Positions 18,612 through 29,012 of a stretch of DNA of 64,000 bases are shown here, one piece after another (the stretch's first letter is position 1; each line of letters begins with the position of its first letter). The stretch spans positions 124,001 through 188,000 of the forward strand of contig NZ_FQXD01000002.1 in the NCBI RefSeq assembly GCF_900129865.1. Direction: 5' to 3'. The position numbers and the translations under genes are program-made. The DNA comes from Virgibacillus chiguensis (lineage in GTDB: Bacteria; Bacillota; Bacilli; Bacillales; Amphibacillaceae). The notes under the pieces are model-generated. The model was given only the letters and a program-made list of their open reading frames with translations. It had not been told where the DNA came from and did no database searches.

Positions 18612-18800
18612 ATGGCCAGAAAATGTGTTGTTACTGGACGCCAGACTCGCACTGGAAACCACCGCTCTCACGCAATGAATTCAAACAAGCGAAAATGGAA
18701 AGCTAATGTACAAAAAGTACGCATTATGGTAGATGGTAAACCGAAAAAAGTTTATGTTTCTGCACGCGCCCTAAAATCAGGGAAAGTGGAACGCGTATAA
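18612..18800 (+). CDS. rpmB: 50S ribosomal protein L28
   Basis: A 62-residue basic ribosomal protein with the family opening [20 protein letters not shown] and C-terminal [13 protein letters not shown]. The GTAGGAGGG ribosome site is strong. Only one cysteine is present, so the zinc-binding four-Cys form is excluded. It is transcribed alone on the plus strand with its own promoter and terminator, divergent from asp23 and convergent with spoVM, as in B. subtilis. Confidence 0.98.
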   Translation: MARKCVVTGRQTRTGNHRSHAMNSNKRKWKANVQKVRIMVDGKPKKVYVSARALKSGKVERV

Positions 18801-18824
18801 TATACAGCTTCACACATTAGTTAT

Positions 18825-18856
18825 AAATAAGCACCTTTTACTAAAGGTGCTTATTT
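18825..18856 (+). terminator. Terminator of rpmB
   Basis: A perfect 14-bp stem (AAATAAGCACCTTT at 18825-18838 with its complement at 18843-18856) around a 4-base loop, 25 bases after the rpmB stop and flanked by A- and T-rich arms. Confidence 0.9.
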
Positions 18857-18921
18857 ATATAGAATTATAATGTATTATTTTAGTTTTTCTTATACTATAT
18901 ACCTTTAATTCTCTAGGGTAT

Positions 18922-18951
18922 AAAAAAACAAGCCATGATCAATTTCATGGC
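18922..18951 (-). terminator. Terminator after spoVM
   Basis: GCCATGA pairs with TCATGGC around 6 bases (18932-18951). On the minus strand it is followed by TTG and seven Ts (complement of 18922-18928). It sits 44 bases past the spoVM stop codon. Confidence 0.75.
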
Positions 18952-18994
18952 CAATTTTTCAAAATAATTTATACCTCACTCATCTTCTTGCATT

Positions 18995-19078
18995 TTACTT
19001 CTCTTTCTTGAATGTACCAATAATCACTCTTACAAATCCACCTATAAACTTTGGGAGCTTAATCGTATAAAATTTCAT
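18995..19078 (-). CDS. spoVM: Stage V sporulation protein SpoVM
   Basis: A 27-codon gene below most gene-finding cutoffs. It reads MKFYTIKLPKFIGGFVRVII followed by GTFKKEK; the first ten residues equal B. subtilis SpoVM and Pro9, important for its function, is present. SpoVM is an amphipathic helix that recognises the convex forespore membrane and recruits SpoIVA to start coat assembly; it also inhibits FtsH. The ATG at 19078 follows AGAGGAGG at optimal spacing. Its position between rpmB and thiN is the conserved one. The SigE promoter expected in this class is not obvious upstream. Confidence 0.95.
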   Translation of the reverse strand: MKFYTIKLPKFIGGFVRVIIGTFKKEK

Positions 19079-19118
19079 GAGTTCGCCCTCCTCTTTACAA
19101 ACAAAACTAACTAGAAAT

Positions 19119-19760
19119 CTAATCACGGCTCTTTACTAATAATAATATGCCTTCTTTATAAGAAAAAGTACCACTATTTCTAATTAGCTTGTTTGAAATA
19201 CATAACGTGGACCCCCATGAAATATTCGCATTTGTTAAAGGGTAGTAAAAATGTGTTAGCGTAATACCTTTCACTTCTTTCGAAAAAGGCACGAAAGAAA
19301 TGATCGGATAATTGATATCATGTAAAACTGTGTACTTACCTGGAAACGTTAATTCTAAATAATTCGCTATATCTATTATAATTCCACGAATCCCTTTCGA
19401 TAAAATAGCATAGAGCAATTGTACGTTGATGAACTCGTGATCTTTACGCCCTCCTGATACACCAAATAAATAGATTGTGTCCGGCTCAAGTTCATAGGCT
19501 TTGTTTAAAGCTAATTCTAAGTCTGTTTCGTCCTTTTCAGAAGGATAAACATGCACATATTGTGCATGTTTATCAATTAGCAATTTTTCTTCTTTCGTTG
19601 TAGAATCAAAATCCCCAATAGCATAGGTAATTGGCAAATCGCAAGTAGCTAAAACCCATGCGCCTCGATCAGCACCTATCCAAAAATCCACCTCTTCCTT
19701 GTATGTTTTTAAATCAGGATGGTGTCCAGGTGCATTACCTACAATGCCCACAACAGTCAC
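19119..19760 (-). CDS. thiN: Thiamine pyrophosphokinase
   Basis: A 213-residue enzyme that transfers pyrophosphate from ATP to thiamine, making thiamine diphosphate. Supporting motifs are WIGADRGAWVL, YAIGDFDSTTKEE (acidic metal-binding site) and EKDETDLELAL at about residues 25-85, then LFGVSGGRKDHEF. The gene starts one base beyond the rpe stop codon, continuing the rsgA-rpe-thiN series. Catalytic acidic residues are all present. Confidence 0.94.
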   Translation of the reverse strand: MTVVGIVGNAPGHHPDLKTYKEEVDFWIGADRGAWVLATCDLPITYAIGDFDSTTKEEKLLIDKHAQYVHVYPSEKDETDLELALNKAYELEPDTIYLFGVSGGRKDHEFINVQLLYAILSKGIRGIIIDIANYLELTFPGKYTVLHDINYPIISFVPFSKEVKGITLTHFYYPLTNANISWGSTLCISNKLIRNSGTFSYKEGILLLVKSRD

Positions 19761-19761
19761 G

Positions 19762-20424
19762 TTAATTAGACCCCTTTACTGCCTGTAAAATTTCCTGCAT
19801 CGCCTTGTTACGATCTTCTTGGGCAAAAATAGCACTTCCCGCTACGAGCACATCAGCACCAGCATCTACACATCGTTTGGCAGTTTTGGAGTTAACCCCT
19901 CCATCAACCTCAATTTCAAAAGAAAAACCAAAATCTTTACGCCACTTATTTACTAATTTTATTTTTCCTAACGTACTATCAATAAACGATTGTCCGCCAA
20001 ATCCAGGATTAACTGTCATAATTAAAATCATATCGATATCAGGTAAAATAGGTAGTAACGTTTCAGCCGGAGTAGCAGGATTAATAACTACGCCTGCTTT
20101 CATTCCATGCTCTTTGATAAGCTGAATAGTCCTGTGTAAATGTTGGCAAACTTCTTGGTGCACTGTAATGATATCCGCTCCTGCTTTAGTAAATGAAGGT
20201 ATATATTGATCTGGATTTTCAATCATAAGATGGACATCCAAAGGAAGATTTGTTACAGGGCGAATTGCTTCAACGATTGGCGGCCCTAAAGTAATATTTG
20301 GTACAAAATGACCGTCCATCACGTCGACGTGAATATAGTCAGCTCCAAATTGGTCTACTTCCTTCACTTCTTCTCCTAAACGAGCAAAATCTGCAGCTAA
20401 AATCGATGGTGCTAATTTTATCAT
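19762..20424 (-). CDS. rpe: Ribulose-phosphate 3-epimerase
   Basis: A 220-residue TIM-barrel epimerase of the pentose phosphate pathway, interconverting ribulose 5-phosphate and xylulose 5-phosphate. [19 protein letters not shown], the metal-binding [33 protein letters not shown] and EVDGGVN are all present. I use ATG 20424 with GAGG 9 bases upstream; the in-frame extension to 20481 runs back into rsgA and has no homology. It begins immediately after the rsgA stop codon. Confidence 0.97.
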   Translation of the reverse strand: MIKLAPSILAADFARLGEEVKEVDQFGADYIHVDVMDGHFVPNITLGPPIVEAIRPVTNLPLDVHLMIENPDQYIPSFTKAGADIITVHQEVCQHLHRTIQLIKEHGMKAGVVINPATPAETLLPILPDIDMILIMTVNPGFGGQSFIDSTLGKIKLVNKWRKDFGFSFEIEVDGGVNSKTAKRCVDAGADVLVAGSAIFAQEDRNKAMQEILQAVKGSN

Positions 20425-20425
20425 A

Positions 20426-21304
20426 TTAATACCTCGCTTTTCTTGATTTGATTTCTTCGTAAAAACGCACATAATGGTCATAGCGATAATCCGTTATTTC
20501 ACCGTCTTCAACCGCTTGCTTAACGGCACATTTAGGCTCTTTCATATGCATGCAACCACGGAATTTACAATTTGCTTTTCTTTCTCTTATTTCTGGAAAA
20601 TAATCAGCTAGTTCAGATGCGCCTAGATCTTGAAATTCCAAAGAACTGAAACCAGGTGTATCTGCGACAAGTCCGCCAAACATAGGAAGTAATTCCACAT
20701 GTCTTGTTGTATGTCTTCCTCGACCAAGACTATCCGAAATTTCCCCTGTTTTTAATGCAAGAGAAGGGTCTATTGCATTGAGTAATGTTGTTTTCCCTAC
20801 ACCCGATTGCCCAGCAATGACTGTAATTTTATCTTTTAAATACCGTTTCAAAATGGATGTATGATCGGAATGCTTAACGGATAGTAACTCCACGTCATAA
20901 CCGATTTTTTGATAATCTTTTTGATATTTTTCAAATCGATCTCTTTCCTGTTCCGCGACATCCAATTTGGTAAAGAAGATAACTGGCTTAATCAAATTGG
21001 ATTCTACTAAAACAAGGAAACGATCAAGCAATGTTGCATTAAAAGCAGGCTTCATTGCAGAAGTAACTATAATTGCTTGATCAATATTTGCAATCGGCGG
21101 GCGAATTAATTCATTATCTCTTTCATGTACTTCTAAAATATATCCTTCATTGTCACCACTAAAGTCAAAAGTTACTACATCACCAACTAACGGGGTTATT
21201 TTTTTTTTACGAAAAACTCCCCTACCTTTACATTGGTACATATCTCCGTCAGCTTGTACATAGTAAAAGCCGCTTATAGCTTTAATTATTCTCCCTTTTG
21301 CCAT
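20426..21304 (-). CDS. rsgA: Ribosome small subunit-dependent GTPase RsgA (CpgA/YloQ)
   Basis: A 292-residue circularly permuted GTPase that helps mature the 30S subunit. An N-terminal OB fold is followed by G motifs in permuted order: TKLD (G4, ~120), [13 protein letters not shown] (G1, ~170) and [10 protein letters not shown] (G3, ~215). A C-terminal zinc site is formed by [14 protein letters not shown]. In B. subtilis its activity is linked to PrkC phosphorylation, and prkC is the gene directly before it, with adjacent ends. Complete. Confidence 0.96.
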   Translation of the reverse strand: MAKGRIIKAISGFYYVQADGDMYQCKGRGVFRKKKITPLVGDVVTFDFSGDNEGYILEVHERDNELIRPPIANIDQAIIVTSAMKPAFNATLLDRFLVLVESNLIKPVIFFTKLDVAEQERDRFEKYQKDYQKIGYDVELLSVKHSDHTSILKRYLKDKITVIAGQSGVGKTTLLNAIDPSLALKTGEISDSLGRGRHTTRHVELLPMFGGLVADTPGFSSLEFQDLGASELADYFPEIRERKANCKFRGCMHMKEPKCAVKQAVEDGEITDYRYDHYVRFYEEIKSRKARY

Positions 21305-23323
21305 CTATTCACCTTCTTTATATGCTATTACTTTATTCGAAATGACTTCTCCATCTCGTTTTATAATGTATTCGGCCTCGCTATCCGGTGCAATTGTAAG
21401 TGAGAAAGTTACTTCTGTATCTTCGGTTATTTTTTCCTCCATATAAACTTCAGATAATTCATTCTCCATATCTTCAATATATATAGTCACCGTTTGCTCT
21501 GGAAGTTCTTCTTGCTCCTCTGTCTCTTTCTTAGGTTTATAAGGAACTGTATAAGCAACTTCATGCGTTTTAGGAGGCATTTCTTCAGGCCCGGAAGAAA
21601 TGACTACGGTTACTGTTGCACCTTCTTCCAGTTCAGTATCTGTTTGTGGATCTTGGCGAATAACTTCTCCTTCTGGCGTTGTATCAGAATGGTCTGTTTC
21701 TTTATTCATCTTTAGACCATAGTTTTTTAAATATTCTTCAGCCTCTGCTTCTGTCATCCCTTTTAAATTATTTAAACGAACTGTCTTAGGCCCACTACTA
21801 ATGCGGAAGATTACCTTTGTCTCACTCGGTACAACTTCACTTTCTGGACTAGGTTGAATCTGTTCAATAACCTCTCCAATTGGTTTGTCTGAATTGACTT
21901 CGTATGGATCTAACACCTCGTAACCATCTTCTTCTAGCAAACGTTTTACCTGTTTAAAATCTTTTCCCACATAATCAGCGAAAGAAGCTGTTTCTTTGCC
22001 TTTACTAATCAATAATTTAATCGTTGATTCTTCCTTTATTGTAGCGCCAGCGCTTGGATCAGTACCTACGACTTCACCTTCTTCTATTTCATTTGAAAAA
22101 ACTTCTTGCCTATCTACAATTAAGTTTAAATCTTCTAGCTTGGTCGTTGCTTCTCTATATGTCATATTTGTGACATCAGGAACAGTAACATCTTTTGGTT
22201 GGAATAAATCGGTAAAAAAGTACATTGCTAATAATCCAGCAACAAGTAAAAGTATGCTACCTATTAAAATAACCCATTTCTTCTTGCTTTTTTTCTTTTT
22301 CGGTCGTTGTTTCTTTACTTTTTTATCAGGTTGCTTTTTATCTACTACCTTCTCGGGCTCTGTATAAGATTTAGTTGTGTTAGAGGTATGAATGATGGTT
22401 TCATCATTAGGTGACATTTCTACCTGATCTGTAATAATTGGAATTGCCTTCGTTTCTTCCCCCTTTTCTATCGGTGGAATAAACATTGGTTCATTTCGTT
22501 TGTTTGGATCAAGTGCTGTTTCTAGTGCATCTTGCATATCATCCACCGTTTCATAACGGTGGAACGGGTCTTTGGCTGTTGCTTTTAAAACGATATTTTC
22601 TACACTTTGCGGGATGCTTGCGTTAAACTCTCGTACAGAAGGTGTATTATTTTGCAAATGCTTTAAAGCAATAGAAACAGCTGATTGTCCCAAAAAAGGT
22701 AACTTTGCTGTTAATAATTCATATAAAACAATCCCAAGCGAATAAATATCGGACTTTTTGGTAGCCATTCCTCCTCTTGCTTGCTCTGGTGATAAATAAT
22801 GAACAGATCCTAGAATTGAATTTGTCTGTGTTAACGAAGTAGCACTTAAAGCAACAGCAATTCCGAAGTCTGTTACTTTCACTTGACCATTTGTATCAAC
22901 TAGAATATTTTGCGGCTTTATGTCACGATGCACAATACCATTCTCATGCGCATGAGAAATAGCCGAGGTAATTTGTCCCATAATATCCAATGCTTCCTTA
23001 ACTTCTATGGGACCTTTATTTTGTATGTATTCTTTTAAAGTCATGCCTTTTACATATTCCATGACCATATAAAGTAAATGATCTTCTTCACCTACATCAT
23101 ATATATTAACGATATTTGGATGATTTAAACTTGTAGCAGCATGCGCTTCGCGATCAAAACGAGCGATAAACTCTTGGTCGTTTGCATACTCCAACCGCAA
23201 ACTTTTAAGCGCTACATCTCTTTCTAAAATGGTATCTCTGACTAAATAAACATTTGCCATACCACCACCGCCAATTGTTTCCTTAATCAAGTAGCGATCA
23301 TTAATTAGGTGCCCTTTCATCAA
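21305..23323 (-). CDS. prkC: Membrane Ser/Thr kinase PrkC with PASTA domains
   Basis: A 672-residue Hanks-type kinase. The cytoplasmic catalytic domain (about 10-270) shows GGGGMANVYL, HRDIKPQNIL and TDFGIA. A basic stretch precedes one membrane helix (about 350-372). Three extracellular PASTA repeats (roughly 376-440, 442-507, 509-575) end in an acidic tail. PASTA domains bind muropeptides; PrkC signals spore germination and envelope status. It overlaps prpC, its cognate phosphatase, by four bases, implying tight coupling. The start may be 23323 or the next ATG at 23320. Confidence 0.97.
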   Translation of the reverse strand: MMKGHLINDRYLIKETIGGGGMANVYLVRDTILERDVALKSLRLEYANDQEFIARFDREAHAATSLNHPNIVNIYDVGEEDHLLYMVMEYVKGMTLKEYIQNKGPIEVKEALDIMGQITSAISHAHENGIVHRDIKPQNILVDTNGQVKVTDFGIAVALSATSLTQTNSILGSVHYLSPEQARGGMATKKSDIYSLGIVLYELLTAKLPFLGQSAVSIALKHLQNNTPSVREFNASIPQSVENIVLKATAKDPFHRYETVDDMQDALETALDPNKRNEPMFIPPIEKGEETKAIPIITDQVEMSPNDETIIHTSNTTKSYTEPEKVVDKKQPDKKVKKQRPKKKKSKKKWVILIGSILLLVAGLLAMYFFTDLFQPKDVTVPDVTNMTYREATTKLEDLNLIVDRQEVFSNEIEEGEVVGTDPSAGATIKEESTIKLLISKGKETASFADYVGKDFKQVKRLLEEDGYEVLDPYEVNSDKPIGEVIEQIQPSPESEVVPSETKVIFRISSGPKTVRLNNLKGMTEAEAEEYLKNYGLKMNKETDHSDTTPEGEVIRQDPQTDTELEEGATVTVVISSGPEEMPPKTHEVAYTVPYKPKKETEEQEELPEQTVTIYIEDMENELSEVYMEEKITEDTEVTFSLTIAPDSEAEYIIKRDGEVISNKVIAYKEGE

Positions 23324-24081
23324 GATGATTCACCTGCTCTCTCTTCAGGCTTATCGTGTTGTATTAAAACAAGAGAAATATTATCCTCACCGCCACGTTC
23401 ATTTGCTACTTGAATCATCTTTTTCCCAATATGGCAAAGTTCCTCACCAGAATATATCATGGAATAAATTTCGTCATCTGTTAATTTATCAGTTAATCCG
23501 TCTGTACATAGTAACAGCAAATCATTTTGTTCTAAACTCAATGTGCGAACATCACATGTAACATTTTCTTCTGTCCCCAGAGCCTTTAAAACGACATTTT
23601 TTCGTGGGTGGTAAACAGCCTCTTCTTTAGAAATTTGTCCTGATTGAACAAGAGCATTTACAAAGGAATGATCTTCGGTAATCTGTTTCATCTGCTCATT
23701 ATTGATTACATAAGCCCTACTATCACCAATATGTGCAATCGTTAAAGCATCATCAAGAATAATCGCGATAACAATGGTCGTTCCCATCCCATGGCAAGCT
23801 TCATGTTCTTGAGCATGCTGAAAAATAGCCGTATTCGCTTCTTGAACAGCATCTTTCACCCATGCTTCAGCCATCTCCGGGGTGTCTACTTGTTGTGTTT
23901 TTTCCCATTTATCTTGTAGCAATCTGGTAGCCATTTGACTAGCAACATCACCAGCTTGGTGCCCGCCCATACCATCAGCTATAATGGCTTGTGCCTGGCC
24001 TGCAACATTATAAAACACGCCTCCAGAGTCTTCATTATGACTTCGGACTTGCCCGCGATCTGTTAAAAAATGAGCTTTCAT
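23320..24081 (-). CDS. prpC: PP2C-type Ser/Thr phosphatase PrpC
   Basis: A 253-residue manganese-dependent protein phosphatase that reverses PrkC phosphorylation. The metal-binding acidic motifs TDRGQVRSHNED, IADGMGGHQAGDVAS, AHIGDSRAYVI, CTDGLTDKL and GGEDNISLV are all present. It starts at ATG 24081 and overlaps prkC by four bases. In B. subtilis rlmN would lie immediately upstream; here there is only a 200-base gap. Function from family knowledge; the pair organisation is seen directly. Confidence 0.97.
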   Translation of the reverse strand: MKAHFLTDRGQVRSHNEDSGGVFYNVAGQAQAIIADGMGGHQAGDVASQMATRLLQDKWEKTQQVDTPEMAEAWVKDAVQEANTAIFQHAQEHEACHGMGTTIVIAIILDDALTIAHIGDSRAYVINNEQMKQITEDHSFVNALVQSGQISKEEAVYHPRKNVVLKALGTEENVTCDVRTLSLEQNDLLLLCTDGLTDKLTDDEIYSMIYSGEELCHIGKKMIQVANERGGEDNISLVLIQHDKPEERAGESS

Positions 24082-24281
24082 TATTTCACTCCCTTATTCT
24101 GAGAGAAACGCAGCTTCGCTTTAAACCATAACGAAAAGCTAGCATTCCTCTGTAACTACAAGCTTAAAAATACTTGTTTAAATATTTCTCAAGAAAAAAG
24201 ATTCTCTTCTGTACGCCATTTATTTCACGACGTATTGTTTATACAACTACAGTATTACACATTACCTCCCAGAAAAGAAGT

Positions 24282-25637
24282 CTATTTTACCCATTTTTTC
24301 TTTAATCGTGTCATAAAGAAACCATCCGTCTCAAATGAGTGAGGGAAGATTTGTAAACCCATTTCACTTACACCTGCTGAATCACGTAAGGGTCGTGGCA
24401 AATCAGAAAAAAATGTCTGGTCCACTTCAAAAGAAGGATGTTTGTCACAAAAAGCACGAACAACATGTTCATTTTCTTGTTGGTCGACCGTACATGTGCT
24501 GTATACAAGCAGACCTTCTTGCTTTAATAAAGAAGCAACTGTTTCCAGTATTTCCTGTTGAATGAGAGATAACCGTTCTATATCTTGTTCGTGTTTATGA
24601 TATTTTATTTCTGGCTTCCCTCTAATAACACCCAATCCTGAGCAAGGTGCATCAACTAAAATCCGATCAAAGCTTCCTTTTTGATACATCCTTTGTAAAT
24701 TACGCGCATCCTCTTTAGACGGATGTATAATGGACAATTCAAGTTCATTTGCCTTTGCTTGAATAAGCTTCACCTTTTTACTATGAAGGTCGTAAGCATC
24801 GATTCTTCCTCTATTCTCCATTTTCTCAGCTATATGGGTAGCTTTTCCACCAGGAGCGCTACACGTATCAAGTACATGCATACCAGGTTGTACACGTAAG
24901 ATTTCTGCTACAAGCATAGAGGATTGATCCTGGATCGTGAGCTTGCCCTCTTTAAACCACTTGCTCTTTAACACTTTCCCTTCTTCAACAATGATTCCTT
25001 GTTGAGAAAAAAAGGAAGGACGCACTTTAAAACCACTTTCCGCCATTTCTTGCATTATTTCTTCCCTATTTGTTTTCAGAGGTTGAATACGAACAGACAA
25101 TGGCTTGTGATTGGTATTGGCTCTACACATTGCTTCTGTCGTCTCTTTTCCATACTGTTGGATCCAACGTTCCACTAACCATTTAGGATGGCTTGTTGTA
25201 ATTGAAATTCTGGTTGCATCGTCCTTGATAGATGCTGTAGAAGGGACACCTCGTCTTTGCACGGTACGTAGAATTCCATTTACATAGGATGCGATACCCT
25301 TGTGTCCTCTTGTTTTTGCTATCTCAACAGCTTCATGAATAATCGCATGATCTGGTATACGATCTAAATATACCATTTGATACATAGACATTCTTAATAA
25401 CACCTTTACCCATAAATCAGGAGTTTTCTTTCGATTTAAAAAAGACGCCAAATAATAATCTAATGTAATTTGTTGCTGCACTGTACCGTAAACGATCTCC
25501 GTAAATAATGCTTCGTCTTTTGGAGAAATATCACCTGATCTTAATTCTTGATTTACAAGTAAATGACTGTATCCTTGATCTTTTTCAATTCGTATTAATG
25601 TATCTAACACTTTGCTTCGTAGCGATTCTGTTTTCAT
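24282..25637 (-). CDS. rsmB: 16S rRNA (cytosine-967 C5) methyltransferase RsmB
   Basis: A 451-residue enzyme with an N-terminal NusB-like RNA-binding domain (about 1-130) and a C-terminal Rossmann methyltransferase with DTCSAPGGKATHIAE (SAM site, ~260), DAPCSGLGVIRGKPEIKYH (~330) and the catalytic-cysteine motif YSTCTV (~385). I favour ATG 25637 because GGGTGA is 9 bases upstream; another in-frame ATG at 25643 overlaps the fmt stop. It is directly coupled to fmt, the usual Sun/fmu placement. Confidence 0.95.
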   Translation of the reverse strand: MKTESLRSKVLDTLIRIEKDQGYSHLLVNQELRSGDISPKDEALFTEIVYGTVQQQITLDYYLASFLNRKKTPDLWVKVLLRMSMYQMVYLDRIPDHAIIHEAVEIAKTRGHKGIASYVNGILRTVQRRGVPSTASIKDDATRISITTSHPKWLVERWIQQYGKETTEAMCRANTNHKPLSVRIQPLKTNREEIMQEMAESGFKVRPSFFSQQGIIVEEGKVLKSKWFKEGKLTIQDQSSMLVAEILRVQPGMHVLDTCSAPGGKATHIAEKMENRGRIDAYDLHSKKVKLIQAKANELELSIIHPSKEDARNLQRMYQKGSFDRILVDAPCSGLGVIRGKPEIKYHKHEQDIERLSLIQQEILETVASLLKQEGLLVYSTCTVDQQENEHVVRAFCDKHPSFEVDQTFFSDLPRPLRDSAGVSEMGLQIFPHSFETDGFFMTRLKKKWVK

Positions 25638-25642
25638 TATCA

Positions 25643-26584
25643 TTATTCACCCATTACTTGACCAATTTGAATTCGATTCGGATTACCTTGTAAATAATCC
25701 TTAACTTTCATTCTTTTTTTACCAGCTGGTTGTATTTCTGTGATACGGAAACCTTTCTTGTCCCCACAAACAACGATAAAAGCACAGTTATCTGGTTTTT
25801 CGACAACTTCTCCAGGTTGTCCGTCATACACCTTATCAATCGGTTCTCCCCACCAAATTTTCATTGGTTTGTCTTGCAACGTCGTATAGGCAACTGGCCA
25901 TGGATGTAAGCCACGAACATGGTTATATATCACGTGACTAGGTTTATTCCAATCAATTTCCTCCTGCTCCCGTTTGATATTAGCAGCAAAGGTTGCTTGA
26001 TCGTGGTTTTGTTTCATTGCTTTTAATTCGCCTACAAATAGTTTAGGAAGGGTTTCCTCTAGTAATTTCGAACCTGCGTTGGCCAATTTATCATGTAAAC
26101 TACCAACATGATCATGTGCATCAATCGACACCTTTTGTTGTGTCAGCATATCACCTGCATCTAATTTTTCTACCATATACATAATCGTAATACCTGTCTC
26201 TTTTTTACCTTCCATAATGGCATAGTGAATGGGCGCTCCGCCTCGTAATTCTGGCAATAGTGAAGCATGTACATTAATGCATCCATATGGAGGTGCAGTT
26301 AATAACGCGTTAGGCAATAATTGACCATAAGCTGCGGTTATGATTAAATCAGGGCGATATGTCAATATCTCTTCGTAATTATCCTTTAACTTTTCTGGTT
26401 GAAAAACAGGAATATGATGTTTCTCTGCTTCCAATTTCACTGGTGGGGGGCTAAGCACCCTTTTTCTTCCTTTAGGTCGATCAGGCTGGGTAACAGCAAG
26501 AACAACTTCATAAGGAGAGTTTATTAATGTCCGTAAAATCGGTACTGCAAAATCGGGAGTTCCCATAAATACAATTCGCTTCAT
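25643..26584 (-). CDS. fmt: Methionyl-tRNA formyltransferase
   Basis: A 313-residue enzyme that formylates initiator Met-tRNA with 10-formyl-THF. It shows [15 protein letters not shown] at the start, the catalytic [18 protein letters not shown] (Asn and His about 107-109), and a C-terminal OB-fold domain. It follows priA by 17 bases and leads into rsmB. The deformylase gene def, usually between priA and fmt in Bacillus, is absent here, so its partner activity must be encoded elsewhere. Confidence 0.97.
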   Translation of the reverse strand: MKRIVFMGTPDFAVPILRTLINSPYEVVLAVTQPDRPKGRKRVLSPPPVKLEAEKHHIPVFQPEKLKDNYEEILTYRPDLIITAAYGQLLPNALLTAPPYGCINVHASLLPELRGGAPIHYAIMEGKKETGITIMYMVEKLDAGDMLTQQKVSIDAHDHVGSLHDKLANAGSKLLEETLPKLFVGELKAMKQNHDQATFAANIKREQEEIDWNKPSHVIYNHVRGLHPWPVAYTTLQDKPMKIWWGEPIDKVYDGQPGEVVEKPDNCAFIVVCGDKKGFRITEIQPAGKKRMKVKDYLQGNPNRIQIGQVMGE

Positions 26585-26601
26585 TTCATTACCTACTTTC
26601 T

Positions 26602-29010
26602 TTACATTAAATGATACGGTTGCATATCAATTGAAATTAACAAATCTTCTTTTTTTATTTCCTCCGAAAAAAGCGCAGCAATCTTCCGAAGTTTTGTTTG
26701 TAAATGCGGTTCATTTCTGTATTTTATCATGCATTGATATCGATATCTATTCTTTATTCGCGGTATAGGAGATGGAGTCGGACCTAATAATATCGTTTGA
26801 TTATGAACAACACTGGATAATTTTTGTACAAATTGTTGTGTTGTGTGAACGGCTTTCACTTGGTTTGTATGTGTAACAGTAATAAGTGCTAAAAAGAAAT
26901 AGGGTGGGTAATGGAATGTTTTTCGCATGACCATTTCCTTTTTATAAAAGCTTTGATAATCATACTGACTTGCTAGTTGAATGCTATAATGATCAGGAGT
27001 ATATGTTTGCACAATAACTTTCCCATTCAATTCATGTCTACCTGCGCGACCACTTACCTGCGTTAAAATTTGGAATGTTTTTTCAGATGAACGAAAGTCT
27101 GGCAAATGCAGCATAGAATCTGCGGTTAATACGCCAACTAATGTGACATTTTCAAAATCAAGCCCTTTAGCAATCATTTGTGTACCCAACAAAATATCAG
27201 CCTGTTTCGTTGCAAATTGGTGCAGTAGCTTTTCATGGGACCCTTTTCTCCTTGTCGTATCAACATCCATGCGAATAACACGCGCTTCTGGTATTAGTTT
27301 TAATAAAGCTTCCTCAACCCTTTGTGTGCCTGTTCCGAAATAGCGAATGGTTTCACTTCCGCAATCTGGACATTGCGTCGGCATTTGTTCCTCATATGCA
27401 CAGTAATGACATTTTAACCGATGACTATGCTTATGATAAGTTAAAGCAATATCACAATAAGGGCACTCTTTAACATGACCACAATCTCGGCACATAACGA
27501 ATGTAGAGTAGCCTCTCCGATTTAATAATAGTACGATTTGTTCCCCTTTTTGCAAACAGGCCTCTATTTCTTTTTTCAAGGATCTAGAAAACATCGTTCG
27601 GTTACCAGCATGTAATTCTTTACGCATATCTACAATTTCTACTGGGGGCAACGGCTTGTCATTTGTTCGTTTGTCAAGCGTTTCTAGTTGATAAACACCT
27701 TTACTTGCTCTAGCATAAGATTCTAACATTGGCGTTGCACTTCCCAAAACAACAGGGCATTGATGATTCATTCCCCGTTGAATGGCAACATCTCTTGCAT
27801 GATAACGCGGCTGATCTTCCTGTTTATAGGTCAATTCATGTTCCTCATCGATTATAATGACACCTAAGTTTTCAAATGGGGCAAAAACAGCTGACCTTGC
27901 ACCGACAACAACTTGTACTTCTTTACGTTGTATGCGACGCCATTCATCGTATTTTTCACCTGCAGATAAAGCGCTATGCATGACTGCTACATTCGAACCA
28001 AACCTTCCTTTAAATCGTTTAACCATTTGTGGCGTTAACGATATTTCTGGAACAAGGACAATAGCTTCCTCTCCTTTTTCAATGACTTCCTGAATAACTT
28101 GTAAATATATTTCTGTCTTTCCACTTCCCGTTATACCATGTAATAAAAAGACATCATGCTGTCTGTTTGTTACTGTTTCTTTTATAGGTTTAATCGCTTC
28201 TGCTTGTTGCTCTGTTAATAATAACGGTTCTGTTTTAGTAAAATCTCCGACTGCGTAAGGATCACGATAAATCTCTTGTTGAAAAATTTCTAACAATCCT
28301 TTCTTACGTAATGCATTTACTGTGCTATCCGTTGTACGTAGCTGCTTAAGCAAATAGCGCTTTTCAACTGGTTTTCGGTTTTGCAAAAAAAAGTGAAGAA
28401 TTTGCTTCTGTTTTTTGGCTAGTTTAGATAAGTCTAAAGCCGCTTCCTCTAACTCATGCAACGGTTTGGCAGGACGGACCATCGTTAAAAATTTTTTTGT
28501 GATTCGAGACTTTACTAAATACTCAATTGCTATATCGCCAGCTTGTACCGCTTCTGACAAACGAATATATCTTATATCAGAAGCAATAAATTCTTCATAT
28601 GGAACAACATCTCTACCTGCAAACAAAAATTCCAGTTCCTCAGACAAACGAGCTTCTGAAAGACGTACGATTTCCTTTTTATAAGTGGCTTTCAATACTT
28701 GTGGTAACATCGCCTGAAAGGTCGTTATTTGCAAACTTATCGTTTCATAAGCTAACCATTTTCCAACACGTAATAATTCTTTTGTCAATACAGGTTCAAG
28801 ATCAAGAACATCATTAAGAGACTTTAGCTTAGAGAATTCAGAGCTACTTGCCTTTTCTACTACAAATCCCATCACTTTTCTCGGACCAAATGGCACAATA
28901 ACCCGAACCCCCGGAGCAACAATATCAAGAAATTTTTCTGGAATGAGATAGTCAAACGTCTGGTCGATGGAACTAGCTGGAACATCGACAATTACTTTTG
29001 CTATATTCAC
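26602..29010 (-). CDS. priA: Primosomal replication restart helicase PriA
   Basis: An 802-residue 3'-5' helicase that reloads the replisome at collapsed forks. After an N-terminal DNA-binding region come [11 protein letters not shown] (Walker A, ~290), [11 protein letters not shown] (DEEH box), VLGSATP and a zinc-binding insert with four CxxC-type pairs ([13 protein letters not shown], then CHYC and CPDC, about 505-550), followed by [14 protein letters not shown] and SGRAGR. The start is GTG 29010 with GGAGGG upstream. It is two bases from coaBC, the conserved order. Confidence 0.96.
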   Translation of the reverse strand: MNIAKVIVDVPASSIDQTFDYLIPEKFLDIVAPGVRVIVPFGPRKVMGFVVEKASSSEFSKLKSLNDVLDLEPVLTKELLRVGKWLAYETISLQITTFQAMLPQVLKATYKKEIVRLSEARLSEELEFLFAGRDVVPYEEFIASDIRYIRLSEAVQAGDIAIEYLVKSRITKKFLTMVRPAKPLHELEEAALDLSKLAKKQKQILHFFLQNRKPVEKRYLLKQLRTTDSTVNALRKKGLLEIFQQEIYRDPYAVGDFTKTEPLLLTEQQAEAIKPIKETVTNRQHDVFLLHGITGSGKTEIYLQVIQEVIEKGEEAIVLVPEISLTPQMVKRFKGRFGSNVAVMHSALSAGEKYDEWRRIQRKEVQVVVGARSAVFAPFENLGVIIIDEEHELTYKQEDQPRYHARDVAIQRGMNHQCPVVLGSATPMLESYARASKGVYQLETLDKRTNDKPLPPVEIVDMRKELHAGNRTMFSRSLKKEIEACLQKGEQIVLLLNRRGYSTFVMCRDCGHVKECPYCDIALTYHKHSHRLKCHYCAYEEQMPTQCPDCGSETIRYFGTGTQRVEEALLKLIPEARVIRMDVDTTRRKGSHEKLLHQFATKQADILLGTQMIAKGLDFENVTLVGVLTADSMLHLPDFRSSEKTFQILTQVSGRAGRHELNGKVIVQTYTPDHYSIQLASQYDYQSFYKKEMVMRKTFHYPPYFFLALITVTHTNQVKAVHTTQQFVQKLSSVVHNQTILLGPTPSPIPRIKNRYRYQCMIKYRNEPHLQTKLRKIAALFSEEIKKEDLLISIDMQPYHLM

Positions 29011-29012
29011 AA

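Noticed and set aside
18458-18652. 64-codon hydrophobic minus-strand frame across the rpmB start
   Set aside because: It runs antisense through rpmB and its ribosome site, has no ribosome site of its own, and hydrophobicity follows from AT-rich codons.
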